From assembly GCA_016210495.1 (NCBI GenBank), contig JACQUC010000252.1:1-64000 (forward strand): a DNA stretch of 64,000 nucleotides, given 5' to 3'. A model generated the notes under the pieces. That model did no database searches. It was not told where the DNA came from and worked only from the letters and a program-made list of their open reading frames with translations. Both the position numbers and the translations under genes were made by a program. Positions 25,411 to 33,763 of this stretch are shown here, one piece after another. This DNA is from Chloroflexota bacterium. GTDB taxonomy: Bacteria > Chloroflexota > FW602-bin22 > JACPRP01. Numbering within the stretch: the first letter of the stretch is position 1; each line of letters begins with the position of its first letter.

Positions 25411-26526
25411 ATGTTCGCAAGGCTTTCGCCGTCTACACTGGGAATCATGTTTGTCGTCGTCATAATGGCGCTGGGGCAAGTCGGATCAACGTTTGGACCA
25501 GGGGCGTACGCCGTGTCGTCCGCGGCGCTTCGGGAAGCGCCGGCGATTAGCGGTGAGGCCGCCGTGGTGCTGGACGGGAACAACGGCGACATCCTGTACG
25601 ACAAGCACGCCCACGATTGGGTACCGCCTGCCAGCCTTACAAAGACGGTTACCGCCATCGTGGCGATCGAGAAGGCTCGCTTGACCGACCGGGTGCACAT
25701 CGATTTCGACAGCTTCGAGATGGTCGTGCAGAGCCAGAGCACGGTGATGGGGCTCAAGCCAGGCGACGAGCCGTCGATAGAAGATCTTCTTTACGGCTTG
25801 ATGCTGCCGTCGGGCAACGATGCCGCCGTGGCCATCGCCCGGTACGTCGGCGGAACAGAGCAGCGCTTCATCGACATGATGAACGAAAAGGTGCGCGGGC
25901 TCGGACTGAAGGACACGCACTTCAGCAATCCACACGGACTGCACGCCACCGACCATTATTCCAGCGCCTACGATATGGCGGCGCTATCACGCTACGCGAT
26001 GCAAAACGCGGCTTTTGCGAGGATTGCGGGTTCCGTGCGCTACCCCATCACAGGGCCAAGACCGTACGAGGTTTGGAATCTCAACAGGCTGTTGTACAGC
26101 TACGACGGCGCCGATGGGGTCAAGATCGGCTATACAGAAGAGGCGTTGGAGACGATCGTAGCTTCTGCGAGGCGCAGCAACTATCGGCTGTTCGTCGCCG
26201 TCATGCGGTCCAACGACCGCTACGGCGATAGCCGGCGCCTGCTGGACTACTTCTTCGGGGCTCTGGCCGAGGGCACGGTTGAGAGAACGCCGATCCCGAC
26301 GCCGACTGCCACGCCGTCGACGACACCATCGCCAACGCCGACACCGCCGACTTTGCAGCGGCCTGAGGCATCAGCGCCTCAGCCGGGGACGCCATTGAGT
26401 TCGGCGCCGTCGGTGGTTGCAGCAAATCCATCGCCTCCATCATCAGGTGCTGCAAGCCCCTCCGCGCCGAGCTCGGGCCTCGAAGCGCTACTGCGCGGGC
26501 TGCTTTCCCTATTTGGCATTCGGTGA
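25411..26526 (+). CDS. dacA: D-alanyl-D-alanine carboxypeptidase (penicillin-binding protein)
   Basis: 371 residues. The N-terminal signal/anchor includes LGIMFVVVIMALGQVGSTFG. The three serine peptidase S11 motifs are present: SLTK (SxxK), SGN (SxN) and KIG (KTG equivalent) in DGVKIGYT. The protein trims the terminal D-Ala of peptidoglycan. A Pro/Thr-rich linker (PTPTATPSTTPSPTPTPP) after residue about 290 leads to a C-terminal hydrophobic segment (LEALLRGLLSLFGI), perhaps a membrane anchor. I start at ATG 25411 with AGGAG five bases upstream, not the adjacent GTG. Confidence 0.9.
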   Translation: MFARLSPSTLGIMFVVVIMALGQVGSTFGPGAYAVSSAALREAPAISGEAAVVLDGNNGDILYDKHAHDWVPPASLTKTVTAIVAIEKARLTDRVHIDFDSFEMVVQSQSTVMGLKPGDEPSIEDLLYGLMLPSGNDAAVAIARYVGGTEQRFIDMMNEKVRGLGLKDTHFSNPHGLHATDHYSSAYDMAALSRYAMQNAAFARIAGSVRYPITGPRPYEVWNLNRLLYSYDGADGVKIGYTEEALETIVASARRSNYRLFVAVMRSNDRYGDSRRLLDYFFGALAEGTVERTPIPTPTATPSTTPSPTPTPPTLQRPEASAPQPGTPLSSAPSVVAANPSPPSSGAASPSAPSSGLEALLRGLLSLFGIR

Positions 26527-26574
26527 TATGTGTGCCTACCAGTCGGACTTTGGCAGCCCTACTGCAGCGCAGGC

Positions 26575-26604
26575 TTGCACTCCGGATTTCCATTGTGCTA
26601 TACT
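26575..26604 (+). promoter_or_regulatory. Promoter of the tandem tRNA-Ser genes
   Basis: TTGCAC (26575-26580) and TATACT (26599-26604) are 18 bases apart, about 95 bases before the first tRNA. The two tRNA genes are probably one transcript. Confidence 0.5.
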
Positions 26605-26700
26605 TGGAGCAGCTTAACAAGGAACTACGGGAAGCTGTCGTAAACCGGCCTGGCATAACGCCTCTCATGTGACCTATGGGAGGCGTTGGTACGATACCAA

Positions 26701-26788
26701 GGAGAGGTGTCCGAGCGGTTGATGGTGCCGCTCTCGAAAAGCGGTAGGTCGCAAGGCCTCGTGGGTTCGAATCCCACCCTCTCCGCCA
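26701..26788 (+). tRNA. tRNA-Ser(CGA)
   Basis: 88 bases with acceptor stem GGAGAGG/CCTCTCC, a long variable arm typical of tRNA-Ser, and the T arm GTGGG-TTCGAAT-CCCAC. The anticodon loop CTCGAAA sits between CCGCT and AGCGG, giving anticodon CGA for codon UCG. The 3' CCA is encoded. Confidence 0.95.
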
Positions 26789-26813
26789 CAAGCAATAGAT
26801 GCGTGCAGCACTT

Positions 26814-26901
26814 GGAGAGGTGCTGGAGTGGTCGAACAGGCGCGCCTGGAGAGCGCGTAAGTCGCAAGGCTTCGTGGGTTCGAATCCCACCCTCTCCGCC
26901 A
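26814..26901 (+). tRNA. tRNA-Ser(GGA)
   Basis: 88 bases with the same acceptor stem and T arm as the preceding tRNA-Ser. The anticodon loop CTGGAGA lies between CGCGC and GCGCG, giving GGA for UCC/UCU. The CCA end is encoded. The near-identical ends suggest tandem duplication. Confidence 0.95.
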
Positions 26902-27028
26902 GGAATATGTTTTCCAATGCCTTTCCCAACGACCGAGTCAAGACCAATGTAGCGGCGTCCACAGGTCCGAGCCAGCTTCTTGATCTCTGTCTCTAATTCC
27001 TCCCTAGTAGTCCCTCAACGCTGCTGTC

Positions 27029-27172
27029 ATGCCTGTCACCCTAAGCTTAGCGAAGGGTCTCGACCTTCATGTGCCGAGATTCTTCGCCTCTCCGAAGGAG
27101 TCCGGTCCGAGACGGACTCCGGTACTCCGGAGAGTCCTTCGGACCGCTCCCCTACGGCTCGGAATGACACAC
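27029..27172. repeat. Long imperfect palindrome of the TGTCATTCCGAGC type
   Basis: ATGCCTGTCACCCTAAGCTT ... and, at the far end, GGCTCGGAATGACAC flank nested inverted repeats (TTCTTCGCCTCTCCGAAGGA; GTCCGAGACGGAC; ACTCCGGAGAGTCC). This resembles a widespread bacterial intergenic repeat of unknown function. The rest of 26902-27210 shows nothing identifiable. Confidence 0.55.
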
Positions 27173-27210
27173 ATCGCTGCTATTGGATTACTACTTTATA
27201 AAGTCATTAA

Positions 27211-27239
27211 TTGACAAAGCCCGGGGGCGATGCTAGAAT
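27211..27239 (+). promoter_or_regulatory. Consensus-like promoter of korAB
   Basis: TTGACA (27211-27216) and TAGAAT (27234-27239) with a 17-base spacer. A leader of about 145 bases runs to the GTG start at 27390. Confidence 0.65.
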
Positions 27240-27389
27240 AGAGTACAAGGGCAGTTCTGGCTAGAAATGCGGTTCCTCTCGGCAGTGACGATGAGGTATG
27301 CCCAGACCAGGTGGAGTGTCGGGGTTGGTGGCTTGCCCCCGAAGGGGATGAATGCGGTGGGGCTATGGCAACCAAAGGAGGTTGCGAAC

Positions 27390-29135
27390 GTGACGAAGGG
27401 ACTAACGATGAGGATCGCCGGGGAATCCGGCGAGGGCATCATCGTAGCTGGCGACATACTTACGATGGCGTCGGCGCGCTTCGGGTTGCACGTGCAGACG
27501 TACCGGACCTACCCATCCGAAATGCGCGGCGGTCCATCGACGTTCCAGCTCAGGGTCGATCATGAACCCGTCCTTTCACAAGGCGACTTCGTCGACGTCC
27601 TCCTGGCCTTCAATGCCCACGCCTATACCGAAAACAAACGCGATTTGCGCGAGGGCGGCTTGCTCATCTACGACAGCGACGAGTTCAGCCCCGCTGATAG
27701 CGAACGCGGTGTCGCCGTGGGGCTGCCGCTCACCAAGATCGCTCAAAAAGAGGTGGCATTCCCCCAGGGTAAGAATATCGTGGCATTGGGAGCGCTGGCC
27801 GCCATTCTGTCGCTGCCCCGCGAGATGGTGGCGGAGGTAGTTGCCGAGAAGCTGGGGAAGAAAAGCGAGGCAGTGGCGCAGCGGAACGCCGTCGCGCTCC
27901 AGGCCGGCTTCGGCCATGCGCAGGAGAACCTGGCAGAGCGAGAGTATTTCCGGCTGGGCCAGGGTGCCGACGCAGGTGAGTTCCTCGTGATGTCGGGCAA
28001 CCAGGCCGTTGCACTGGGAGCGATCGCGGCCGGCTGTCGGCTCTTTGCAGGCTATCCCATTACACCTGCGTCCGAGATAATGGAATATCTGGCCGCGAAC
28101 CTGCCGAAGTTTGGCGGGGACGTGGTCCAGACAGAGGATGAAATGTCAGCACTAGCCGCGGCTATTGGAGCGGCCTATGCTGGGGTCAAGGCCATGACGG
28201 CCACCTCCGGCCCGGGGTTGTCCTTGATGACCGAGCTTCTCGATCTCTCATCGATGGCGGAGGTGCCTGTCGTCATAGTCGACGCGCAACGGGCTGGCCC
28301 CAGCACGGGCATGTCCACGAAGACCGAGCAGTCGGACCTGAACCACATGCTCTACGGCGCGCACGGCGAGGCGCCGCGGATCATCCTGGCGCCGACGGAT
28401 GTCCAGGAATGCTTCAACCTGACGGTGCGCGCCTTCAACCTGGCCGAGACGTACCAGATGCCCGTGATCATCGCCACGGACCAATCGCTGGCGCAGCGCA
28501 CGGAGGCAATCCGCCGGCCACGAATGGACGATGTGCGGGTCGTACAGCGGGTGCGGCCAGAGCTGAACCAGGAGGTCACCTATCGACGGTACGCGCTCAC
28601 GGCGAGCGGGGTTTCGCCCAGGTCGATTCCAGGGGAGCGACAGTCAACTTATGTGGCGACCGGTCTGGAGCACGATGAGTACGGCCATCCTAGCACGAAC
28701 CCGGACGTCCGTAAGGCGATGATGGACAAGCGTTTTCGAAAGTTGGAAGAGTCCGCGAAAGAGCTGAGCGGGGCACGGCGCTTTGGGGCACAGAGGCCCG
28801 CCATAGGCATAATTGGCTGGGGCTCGACGGAAGGTGCGGTGCGAGAGGCGGTGGCACGCGCAAATGCCGAGGGGCTGAAAGCTGGGGCCCTGTATCCCGA
28901 GACGCTGAGCCCCTTGCCCGACGAGGAGATCCGGTCGTTTGTTCGGGAGGTGAAGCACCTGATCGTGCCCGAGGTGAACTATACGGGGCAGCTCGCGGGC
29001 GTCCTGCGCGCCAGGTATGGTGTGCAGCCGATACAGGTGAACAAGTACACGGGCGCGCCCTTCACGCCGATGGAGATCCTTGCCCGGATAAGGGAGGTGG
29101 CGGTAGATGGCAATAGAAATAGCCACCAAGCGTAG
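27390..29135 (+). CDS. korA: 2-oxoacid:ferredoxin oxidoreductase, fused gamma-alpha subunit
   Basis: 581 residues. The first 180 form the gamma domain (MRIAGESGEGIIVAGDILTM, YPSEMRGGPSTFQLRV). The alpha domain follows with AGYPITPASEIMEYLA, the family's conserved YPITP block, and ATSGPGLSLMTE. Together with the beta subunit it oxidatively decarboxylates 2-oxoglutarate or a related oxoacid to the CoA ester with reduction of ferredoxin. The CPGCG type beta partner favours 2-oxoglutarate, but pyruvate or other oxoacids are possible. I choose GTG 27390 with GGAGG nine bases upstream; the longer frame to 27267 has no ribosome site. The end overlaps korB by 29 bases. Confidence 0.9.
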   Translation: MTKGLTMRIAGESGEGIIVAGDILTMASARFGLHVQTYRTYPSEMRGGPSTFQLRVDHEPVLSQGDFVDVLLAFNAHAYTENKRDLREGGLLIYDSDEFSPADSERGVAVGLPLTKIAQKEVAFPQGKNIVALGALAAILSLPREMVAEVVAEKLGKKSEAVAQRNAVALQAGFGHAQENLAEREYFRLGQGADAGEFLVMSGNQAVALGAIAAGCRLFAGYPITPASEIMEYLAANLPKFGGDVVQTEDEMSALAAAIGAAYAGVKAMTATSGPGLSLMTELLDLSSMAEVPVVIVDAQRAGPSTGMSTKTEQSDLNHMLYGAHGEAPRIILAPTDVQECFNLTVRAFNLAETYQMPVIIATDQSLAQRTEAIRRPRMDDVRVVQRVRPELNQEVTYRRYALTASGVSPRSIPGERQSTYVATGLEHDEYGHPSTNPDVRKAMMDKRFRKLEESAKELSGARRFGAQRPAIGIIGWGSTEGAVREAVARANAEGLKAGALYPETLSPLPDEEIRSFVREVKHLIVPEVNYTGQLAGVLRARYGVQPIQVNKYTGAPFTPMEILARIREVAVDGNRNSHQA

Positions 29136-29964
29136 TCCGCTGGACTACAAAGGACAACTGAAGCCAATCTGGTGTCCGGGCTGTGGCGCGTACGGGGTGC
29201 TTAGCTCGCTCTATCGCGCGCTTACCGTGCTTGATCTTGACCCCGAGAACGTGGTTATCGTATCCGGCATAGGATGCTCGAGTCGGATTCCCGGCTTCGT
29301 GAACGCCTATGGATTCCACGGGGTGCACGGACGTGCCTTGCCACTGGCCACGGGCGTCAAGGTCGCCAACCCGGCGCTGACGGTCATCGCCGCGGGCGGA
29401 GACGGCGACGGCCTGGCCATTGGCGGAGGCCACCTGCCGCACGCGGCGCGACGCAACGTGGATTTCACGTACATTCTTATGGATAACTCGGTCTACGGCC
29501 AGACCAAAGGACAATCGTCGCCCACCAGCAAGCAATCGAAGGGGACGAAATCAACCCCTTATGGCTCTCCAGAGGTGCCCCTGAACCCGATCGCAATGGC
29601 GCTGGCCTACGATGCCTCTTTTGTGGCGCGCGGCTACTCAGCGAACGCCGCTCAATTGACCGATCTCATCGTGCAGGGAATCAGGCACCGAGGGTTCTCT
29701 TTTATCCAGGTGATCAGCCCGTGCGTGACGTGGAACGACACCTACAAGGAGCATTCCAGCCGGGTCGTGGAAATACCCTCGGAGCACGATTCCTCCGACA
29801 AAGTCAGGGCGTTCGCGCTGGCGTTGGAACAGGAAAAGGATTCCCTGGGCGTCTTCTACTGTGCGGCGCGGCCGACGTACGAAGATACGCTGGCAGCCAT
29901 CCGCCAGGAGGCGCGTGGAAAGGGCGCGGGCGGCCTGGAGGGTTTGTTCGATCGGCTGACGTAA
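29107..29964 (+). CDS. korB: 2-oxoacid:ferredoxin oxidoreductase, beta subunit
   Basis: 285 residues. WCPGCGAYGVLSSLYRAL carries the first cysteines; GIGCSSRIPGFVNAYGFHGVHGRALPLATG and AAGGDGDGLAIGGGHLPHAA bind thiamine diphosphate and magnesium. A [4Fe-4S] cluster is held by the cysteines of the N-terminal CxxC and of the SPCVTWN segment. It is the catalytic partner of korA, translated from an overlapping start. No separate ferredoxin-like delta subunit is present. Confidence 0.93.
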   Translation: MAIEIATKRSPLDYKGQLKPIWCPGCGAYGVLSSLYRALTVLDLDPENVVIVSGIGCSSRIPGFVNAYGFHGVHGRALPLATGVKVANPALTVIAAGGDGDGLAIGGGHLPHAARRNVDFTYILMDNSVYGQTKGQSSPTSKQSKGTKSTPYGSPEVPLNPIAMALAYDASFVARGYSANAAQLTDLIVQGIRHRGFSFIQVISPCVTWNDTYKEHSSRVVEIPSEHDSSDKVRAFALALEQEKDSLGVFYCAARPTYEDTLAAIRQEARGKGAGGLEGLFDRLT

Positions 29965-29997
29965 AAGACTGCCCTCACCAGAGCTATCAAGCAGCAA

Positions 29998-30387
29998 TCA
30001 TAACGGTAAGAAGAGCGCTTGGTTCCAAAGATCTTCAGGCCTACCAGCGGCTGCAATGAGCGCCAAGTTATCGACGCATCCTCCAATTGAGAGCCGAAGT
30101 TGATGTGCGTAAATAACGCCGCTAAAGGACATGCCTTTCTCCTGGCGATGGGTTGCTTCTGTCAATAGGTCGTCGTCCTGGGAGAACAGGACACGACCCA
30201 AGCTTGTAGCTCGGTCTAACAAAGCAGCGTCATCAAGCTCGCTGGCACCATCCTCATAGGCCGTAAGCACATCAACGTTGCGGAGTCGTAGGCCACTTGT
30301 GATAGCTCTTGGGACGTGCTGATCCACGTATAAAGCAACAGCCACTACGTGAGCCCCACGTGAGCCCTCGCCCTCTAAGGCGGCCAT
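29998..30387 (-). CDS. DUF5615-type PIN-like protein (putative toxin)
   Basis: About 130 residues. YVDQHVPRAITSGLRLRNVDVLTAYEDGASELDDAALLDRATSLGRVLFSQDDDLL shows the small PIN-like fold of DUF5615, with acidic residues at Asp in YVDQH, EDGASE and SQDDDLL placed as in the family; this is read in blocks. The family is usually paired with a DUF433 antitoxin, as here. The start is uncertain: ATG 30387 or GTG 30345 both fit, as neither has a strong ribosome site. It overlaps the DUF433 gene by about 116 bases if the first is used. Confidence 0.65.
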   Translation of the reverse strand: MAALEGEGSRGAHVVAVALYVDQHVPRAITSGLRLRNVDVLTAYEDGASELDDAALLDRATSLGRVLFSQDDDLLTEATHRQEKGMSFSGVIYAHQLRLSIGGCVDNLALIAAAGRPEDLWNQALFLPL

Positions 30388-30667
30388 GAAGCGAGGTCGG
30401 TTTCGCCTGGCGCTGCAGTTGCTCCACACGAGCCAATCGTCGCTCGACGTCCTGATCGAGGTCACCCTTATGGTCCCAGTAGTAAGCAAGCGCTGAGTAG
30501 ATCTGTCCAAGCGTCAAATAGGGATGCTGGAAATGCAACTCCTCAGCACTCCAGCCGTATGCCGCCTGTTCCACGACCAATTCCACGACCTTCATCGTAG
30601 TTCCGCCGATCGTGGGGACAAGGTTGTCGTCCAAAACAATGTGTTGGTAGCGTGTTTCGACCGCCAT
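30272..30667 (-). CDS. DUF433 protein (putative antitoxin)
   Basis: 131 residues. VETRYQHIVLDDNLVPTIGG and TLGQIYSALAYYWDHKGDLD match the DUF433 helix-turn-helix family, which is often encoded just before DUF5615 toxins and is thought to repress and neutralise them. The ATG 30667 has GAGGTGCC upstream. The final 35 residues overlap the toxin gene in another frame and look atypical, so the functional part may end near RRLARVEQLQRQ. Confidence 0.65.
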   Translation of the reverse strand: MAVETRYQHIVLDDNLVPTIGGTTMKVVELVVEQAAYGWSAEELHFQHPYLTLGQIYSALAYYWDHKGDLDQDVERRLARVEQLQRQAKPTSLHGRLRGRGLTWGSRSGCCFIRGSARPKSYHKWPTTPQR

Positions 30668-30771
30668 CGCACGGCACCTCAACCAGATGTTCTTCTCCTT
30701 GTGCATTATACCACTCAATAGCTTTGCAGCGAACCACCACCAGGATTCCCCTTATCGTCCCGGTCGTTTGC

Positions 30772-32526
30772 TCACGAAAGCACCAGGGATCGCGACTGGA
30801 CGGCCTGGAGAGCCTTGTCGACGAAGGTGGAGATACCTAACGGGCCGAGGTTCTCGCCGGTGCGGAGTCGGACGGAGACGGTGTCAGAACCGACTTCCTG
30901 GTCGCCGACGACGAGCATGTAAGGGACCTTCTGCAACTGGGCCTCGCGGATCTTGTAGTTGACTTTTTCACGGCGGCCGTCGACGTCCACGCGCATTCCG
31001 GCCTGTCTGGCGCGCTCCGCCACAGTTTCGGCGTAGGGCAGGTGCCTGTCGGCGATGGGGATGACGACGGCCTGGACCGGGGCAAGCCAAACGGGGAAAG
31101 CGCCCGCGTAATGCTCGACGAGGCCGCCGACAAAGCGCTCGAGCGAGCCAAAGATGGCGCGATGGACCATCACGGGGCGGTGCCTGAAGCCATCAGTCCC
31201 GACGAACTCCATCCCGAAGCGCTCGGGCAGGTTGAAATCGACCTGGATGGTCGGGCCCTGCCAGGCACGGCCAAGGGCGTCGTGGACCTTGATGTCGATG
31301 GCGGGGCCGTAGAACTTGGCCTCGCCCTCCATAGGGCGGTAGGCCACGCCTTTGAGGTCGAGGGCACGCATAAGGGCGGCCTCTGCCTGGTCCCAGACCT
31401 CGTCGGCACCGATGTACTTGTCCTTGTTCGCCGGGTCGCGCACGCTGAGCTCGACGTCGAACTCCTCATAACCGAAGGTGGCCATCATAAACTGGCAGAG
31501 ATCGATCACGCCGACGATCTCGCTCTCCAGTTGGTCGGCCCGGCAAAAGATGTGAGCGTCGTCCTGGGTAAAGCCGCGCACACGCAGCATGCCGTGCAAG
31601 ACGCCGGAGCGCTCGTAGCGGTACACGGTCCCGAGCTCGGCCCAGCGGAGCGGCAGGTCACGGTAGCTGCGAAGGTCGCTGTTGTAAATGGTGATGTGGA
31701 AGGGACAGTTCATGGGTTTCAGCAGGTACTCCTGCCCTTCGATCTCCATTGGCGGGAACATGTTCTCGCGGTACCAATCCCAGTGGCCGCTGGTCTTCCA
31801 GAGATCGAGCTTGCCGACGTGGGGCGTGGTGACGGGGACGTAGCCGCGCTCGATATGCTCGGCACGCCAGAAGTTCTCGATGGTCTGCCGAATGATGGCG
31901 CCCTTGGGATGCCAGAGGATGAGGCCGGGGCCGACATCCTCGCTGACACTGAACAGGTCCAACTCTCGTCCCAGACGACGGTGGTCGCGACGGGCGGCCT
32001 CCTCGAGCTTGTTCAGGTGCGCCTGCAGCTCCTCCTGGGTGGCGAAGGCAGTGCCGTAGATACGCTGCAGCATGGGGCGCTTCTCGTCGCCGCGCCAGTA
32101 AGCGCCGGCAGTACTTAGCAGCTTGAATGGGCCGATCTTGCCGGTGCTGATGACGTGGGGGCCACGGCACAGGTCCACGAAGTCGCCCTGCGTGTAAACC
32201 GAAACCTTATCGTCGGGAATCTCGTCGATAAGCTCGACCTTGTACTCCTGGCCCAATTGCTGGAAAAAGTCCCGGGCCTTCGCCCTGTCCAGTTCTTCTC
32301 GGATGAAGGGCAGGTTGGCCGCGACGATCTCCGCCATCTTCTGCTCGATTTGACCCAGGTCTTGGAGTGTGAGGCCGCGCGGCAGATCGAAGTCGTAGTA
32401 GAAGCCGTCCTCGATGGCCGGGCCGATGCCCAGCTTGACATTCTTGCCGAAAAGAGACTGGACCGCCTGCGCCATCACGTGCGCGGCCGAATGCCTCACT
32501 CTTTCCAGATTGGTCTCCTCAACCAT
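30772..32526 (-). CDS. thrS: Threonyl-tRNA synthetase lacking the TGS domain
   Basis: 584 residues, about 60 short of the usual 640. It begins at HSAAHVMAQAVQ, the editing-domain start, so the N-terminal TGS domain is absent. The editing domain has HSAAH and the catalytic core has motif 2 RYERSGVLHGMLRVRGFTQDDAHIF, motif 3 HRAIFGSLERFVGGLVEHYAG and the zinc ligands Cys/His/His (MNCPFH). The C-terminal anticodon-binding domain ends the protein. AAAGGAG lies just upstream of ATG 32526, and the open frame further upstream is part of the T-box leader. Start and leader together show it is regulated by uncharged tRNA-Thr. Confidence 0.95.
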   Translation of the reverse strand: MVEETNLERVRHSAAHVMAQAVQSLFGKNVKLGIGPAIEDGFYYDFDLPRGLTLQDLGQIEQKMAEIVAANLPFIREELDRAKARDFFQQLGQEYKVELIDEIPDDKVSVYTQGDFVDLCRGPHVISTGKIGPFKLLSTAGAYWRGDEKRPMLQRIYGTAFATQEELQAHLNKLEEAARRDHRRLGRELDLFSVSEDVGPGLILWHPKGAIIRQTIENFWRAEHIERGYVPVTTPHVGKLDLWKTSGHWDWYRENMFPPMEIEGQEYLLKPMNCPFHITIYNSDLRSYRDLPLRWAELGTVYRYERSGVLHGMLRVRGFTQDDAHIFCRADQLESEIVGVIDLCQFMMATFGYEEFDVELSVRDPANKDKYIGADEVWDQAEAALMRALDLKGVAYRPMEGEAKFYGPAIDIKVHDALGRAWQGPTIQVDFNLPERFGMEFVGTDGFRHRPVMVHRAIFGSLERFVGGLVEHYAGAFPVWLAPVQAVVIPIADRHLPYAETVAERARQAGMRVDVDGRREKVNYKIREAQLQKVPYMLVVGDQEVGSDTVSVRLRTGENLGPLGISTFVDKALQAVQSRSLVLS

Positions 32527-32540
32527 ACGATCTCCTTTCA

Positions 32541-32875
32541 CAAAACAAAAAGCCTCTCGTCCTTGGGACGAGAGGTACACTCACGTGGTTCCCCCCAAAG
32601 TCAGAGAGATCAGCTTTCAGCGGTCAGCCTGAAGCTTTCGGTGTTCTGCTGGCTCGTTGGGCTGATAACGGGTGCCTCCGTGCACGCCTACTCGAGGCCC
32701 GGTTGGGCTCCGGTATCTCTTTCGGCTGCAGGCTCACAGGTGGTTTTTGCCGGATCGACGGCTAGAGAGACTCGCAGCCGAGGTCTCTCCTCTCTGGAGC
32801 CGGGATTCCAGCTACTCGTCCTGATCGAAGCCTATGGAATATTGCGGCGCGGCACTTCATTCAGTCAACGCCTGA
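32541..32875 (-). promoter_or_regulatory. T-box riboswitch (tRNA-Thr) in the thrS leader
   Basis: The 335-base leader has the hallmarks of a T-box. A Stem I with CCAGAGAGGAGAGACC and CTCGGCTGCGAG lies around 32770-32800. A T-box core GGGGGGAACCACG (32596-32584; consensus AGGGUGGNACCRCG) precedes a terminator, CCTCTCGTCC-CAA-GGACGAGAGG then CTTTTTG (32575-32541), which the antiterminator can replace. Two overlapping ACC triplets at 32739-32744 may be the Thr specifier. The leader ends just before the thrS ribosome site. Confidence 0.85.
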
Positions 32876-32879
32876 CCGT

Positions 32880-32908
32880 ATTATAGCAGATAGTGGACGG
32901 GCGAGCAA
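32880..32908 (-). promoter_or_regulatory. Promoter of the T-box-thrS transcript
   Basis: On the minus strand TTGCTC (32908-32903) and TATAAT (32885-32880) with a 17-base spacer and an upstream TG making an extended -10. The MITE-like element at 32919 begins just 10 bases beyond. Confidence 0.7.
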
Positions 32909-32918
32909 CGCGAGCCGG

Positions 32919-33016
32919 TAGTGTGCGCTAGGTTGCAGAGATGTCTGAGCCCCACCCCTCCCGAGGGCGGACAGCGGACGTCCGCCGTTGCGCTTGTGCG
33001 ATATTTCGTACAGTAC
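32919..33016. mobile_element. MITE-like element, copy 3
   Basis: Left end TAGTGTGCGCTAGGTTGCAG and right end, reversed, TACTGTACGAAATATCGCAC are diverged terminal inverted repeats. The interior has GGGCGGACAGCGGACGTCCG as in copies 1 and 2. It lies 10 bases from the thrS -35 hexamer and covers the last part of a small minus-strand coding frame. Confidence 0.6.
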
Positions 33017-33286
33017 CCGCAAGCCGGCCGGTGGCACCTCCTTTGAGCTGATGGAAGCTATCTTCGCCAGTGGTCTTGAGGAGTCGCCGTCGGAGGCGCG
33101 AACGGCGTAGATGCCGGTAGGAGCGACGCCGGGGATCAGCACCGACGTCACGACGACGATTCCAGAGATGATGTCCATAGCCATGTTTCCCCTCGCAAGA
33201 TACCTGAGCAAGTAGTGTGGCCTGATCTGTGGACTCAGCCAGGGTACCAAGCCATTTCTCAGGCTGCAATTTCTGAGCCAATAGGC

Positions 33287-33315
33287 TTGGATTTGGGGTG
33301 CGTTCCTGGTAGAAT
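33287..33315 (+). promoter_or_regulatory. Promoter of a leaderless membrane-protein gene
   Basis: TTGGAT (33287-33292) and TAGAAT (33310-33315) are 17 bases apart. The ATG at 33326 lies where transcription should start and no Shine-Dalgarno sequence is present. Confidence 0.5.
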
Positions 33316-33325
33316 TTGGTGCATC

Positions 33326-33691
33326 ATGATTTCTTCGGATCCGGGAGCGACAATCCAGATGGTGGTAGTGCTAGCGATGGCAGCGGCGATTCTGGTGGTG
33401 AATATCCCCTTTGGCTACTGGCGGGCCAATACCCCGGCGCTGGGCGCTGAGTGGTTTGTGGCGATTCACTTGCCAGTGGTGGTGGTAGTGGCCGTGCGGC
33501 TGGCACTGCAGGTGCCGTGGGAAGTGGCCACCCTAGTTCCGATGGTCGGGGCGTTTTTTCTGGGGCAGCTTGCGGGGCAGCGGCTCAGGTGGTTCTTAGT
33601 GCCGCGAATGCCTTTGCGCGCTACGTCTTGCCTGGTGATGGATGTGGCGCGCAACACCAGGCAGGGCTACAGGGCGAGGCGAGGCCGATGA
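33326..33691 (+). CDS. Small hypothetical membrane protein
   Basis: 121 residues with three hydrophobic segments (about 11-30, 44-62, 66-84) and a basic C-terminus (NTRQGYRARRGR). No known family is recognised. It includes HLPVVVVVAVRLALQVPWE and GQLAGQRLRWFLVPRMPLR. The start fits a leaderless mRNA. It faces the tRNA-Val gene. Confidence 0.5.
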   Translation: MISSDPGATIQMVVVLAMAAAILVVNIPFGYWRANTPALGAEWFVAIHLPVVVVVAVRLALQVPWEVATLVPMVGAFFLGQLAGQRLRWFLVPRMPLRATSCLVMDVARNTRQGYRARRGR

Positions 33692-33730
33692 CCTACCCGG
33701 CGACCGCAGGGACAAGACCAGTACCGCAAA

Positions 33731-33758
33731 CAAAAGAGACGGGCTCATGTTGCCCGTC
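33731..33758 (-). terminator. Rho-independent terminator of tRNA-Val
   Basis: On the minus strand GACGGGC (33758-33752), AACATGA and GCCCGTC (33744-33738) form a stem followed by TCTTTTGTTTG. Confidence 0.65.
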
Positions 33759-33763
33759 CTAGT

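Larger units (their letters stand above)
32861..33184 (-). pseudogene. Small coding remnant interrupted by the MITE-like element
   Basis: From ATG 33184 (GAGGGG upstream) the frame reads MAMDIISGIVVVTSVLIPGV, a hydrophobic signal-like start, and about 55 residues up to KEVPPAGLRVLY with GC-rich third positions like its neighbours. It then enters the element at 33016 and continues through repeat sequence to a stop at 32861. The native C-terminus is therefore lost. The protein is not recognised. Confidence 0.35.

Noticed and set aside
26201..26962. Minus-strand frame across the two tRNA-Ser genes
   Set aside because: The frame crosses both tRNA genes and the carboxypeptidase tail; tRNA structure explains the sequence.
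31042..32118. Plus-strand frame across thrS
   Set aside because: Antisense shadow of a strongly supported synthetase gene.
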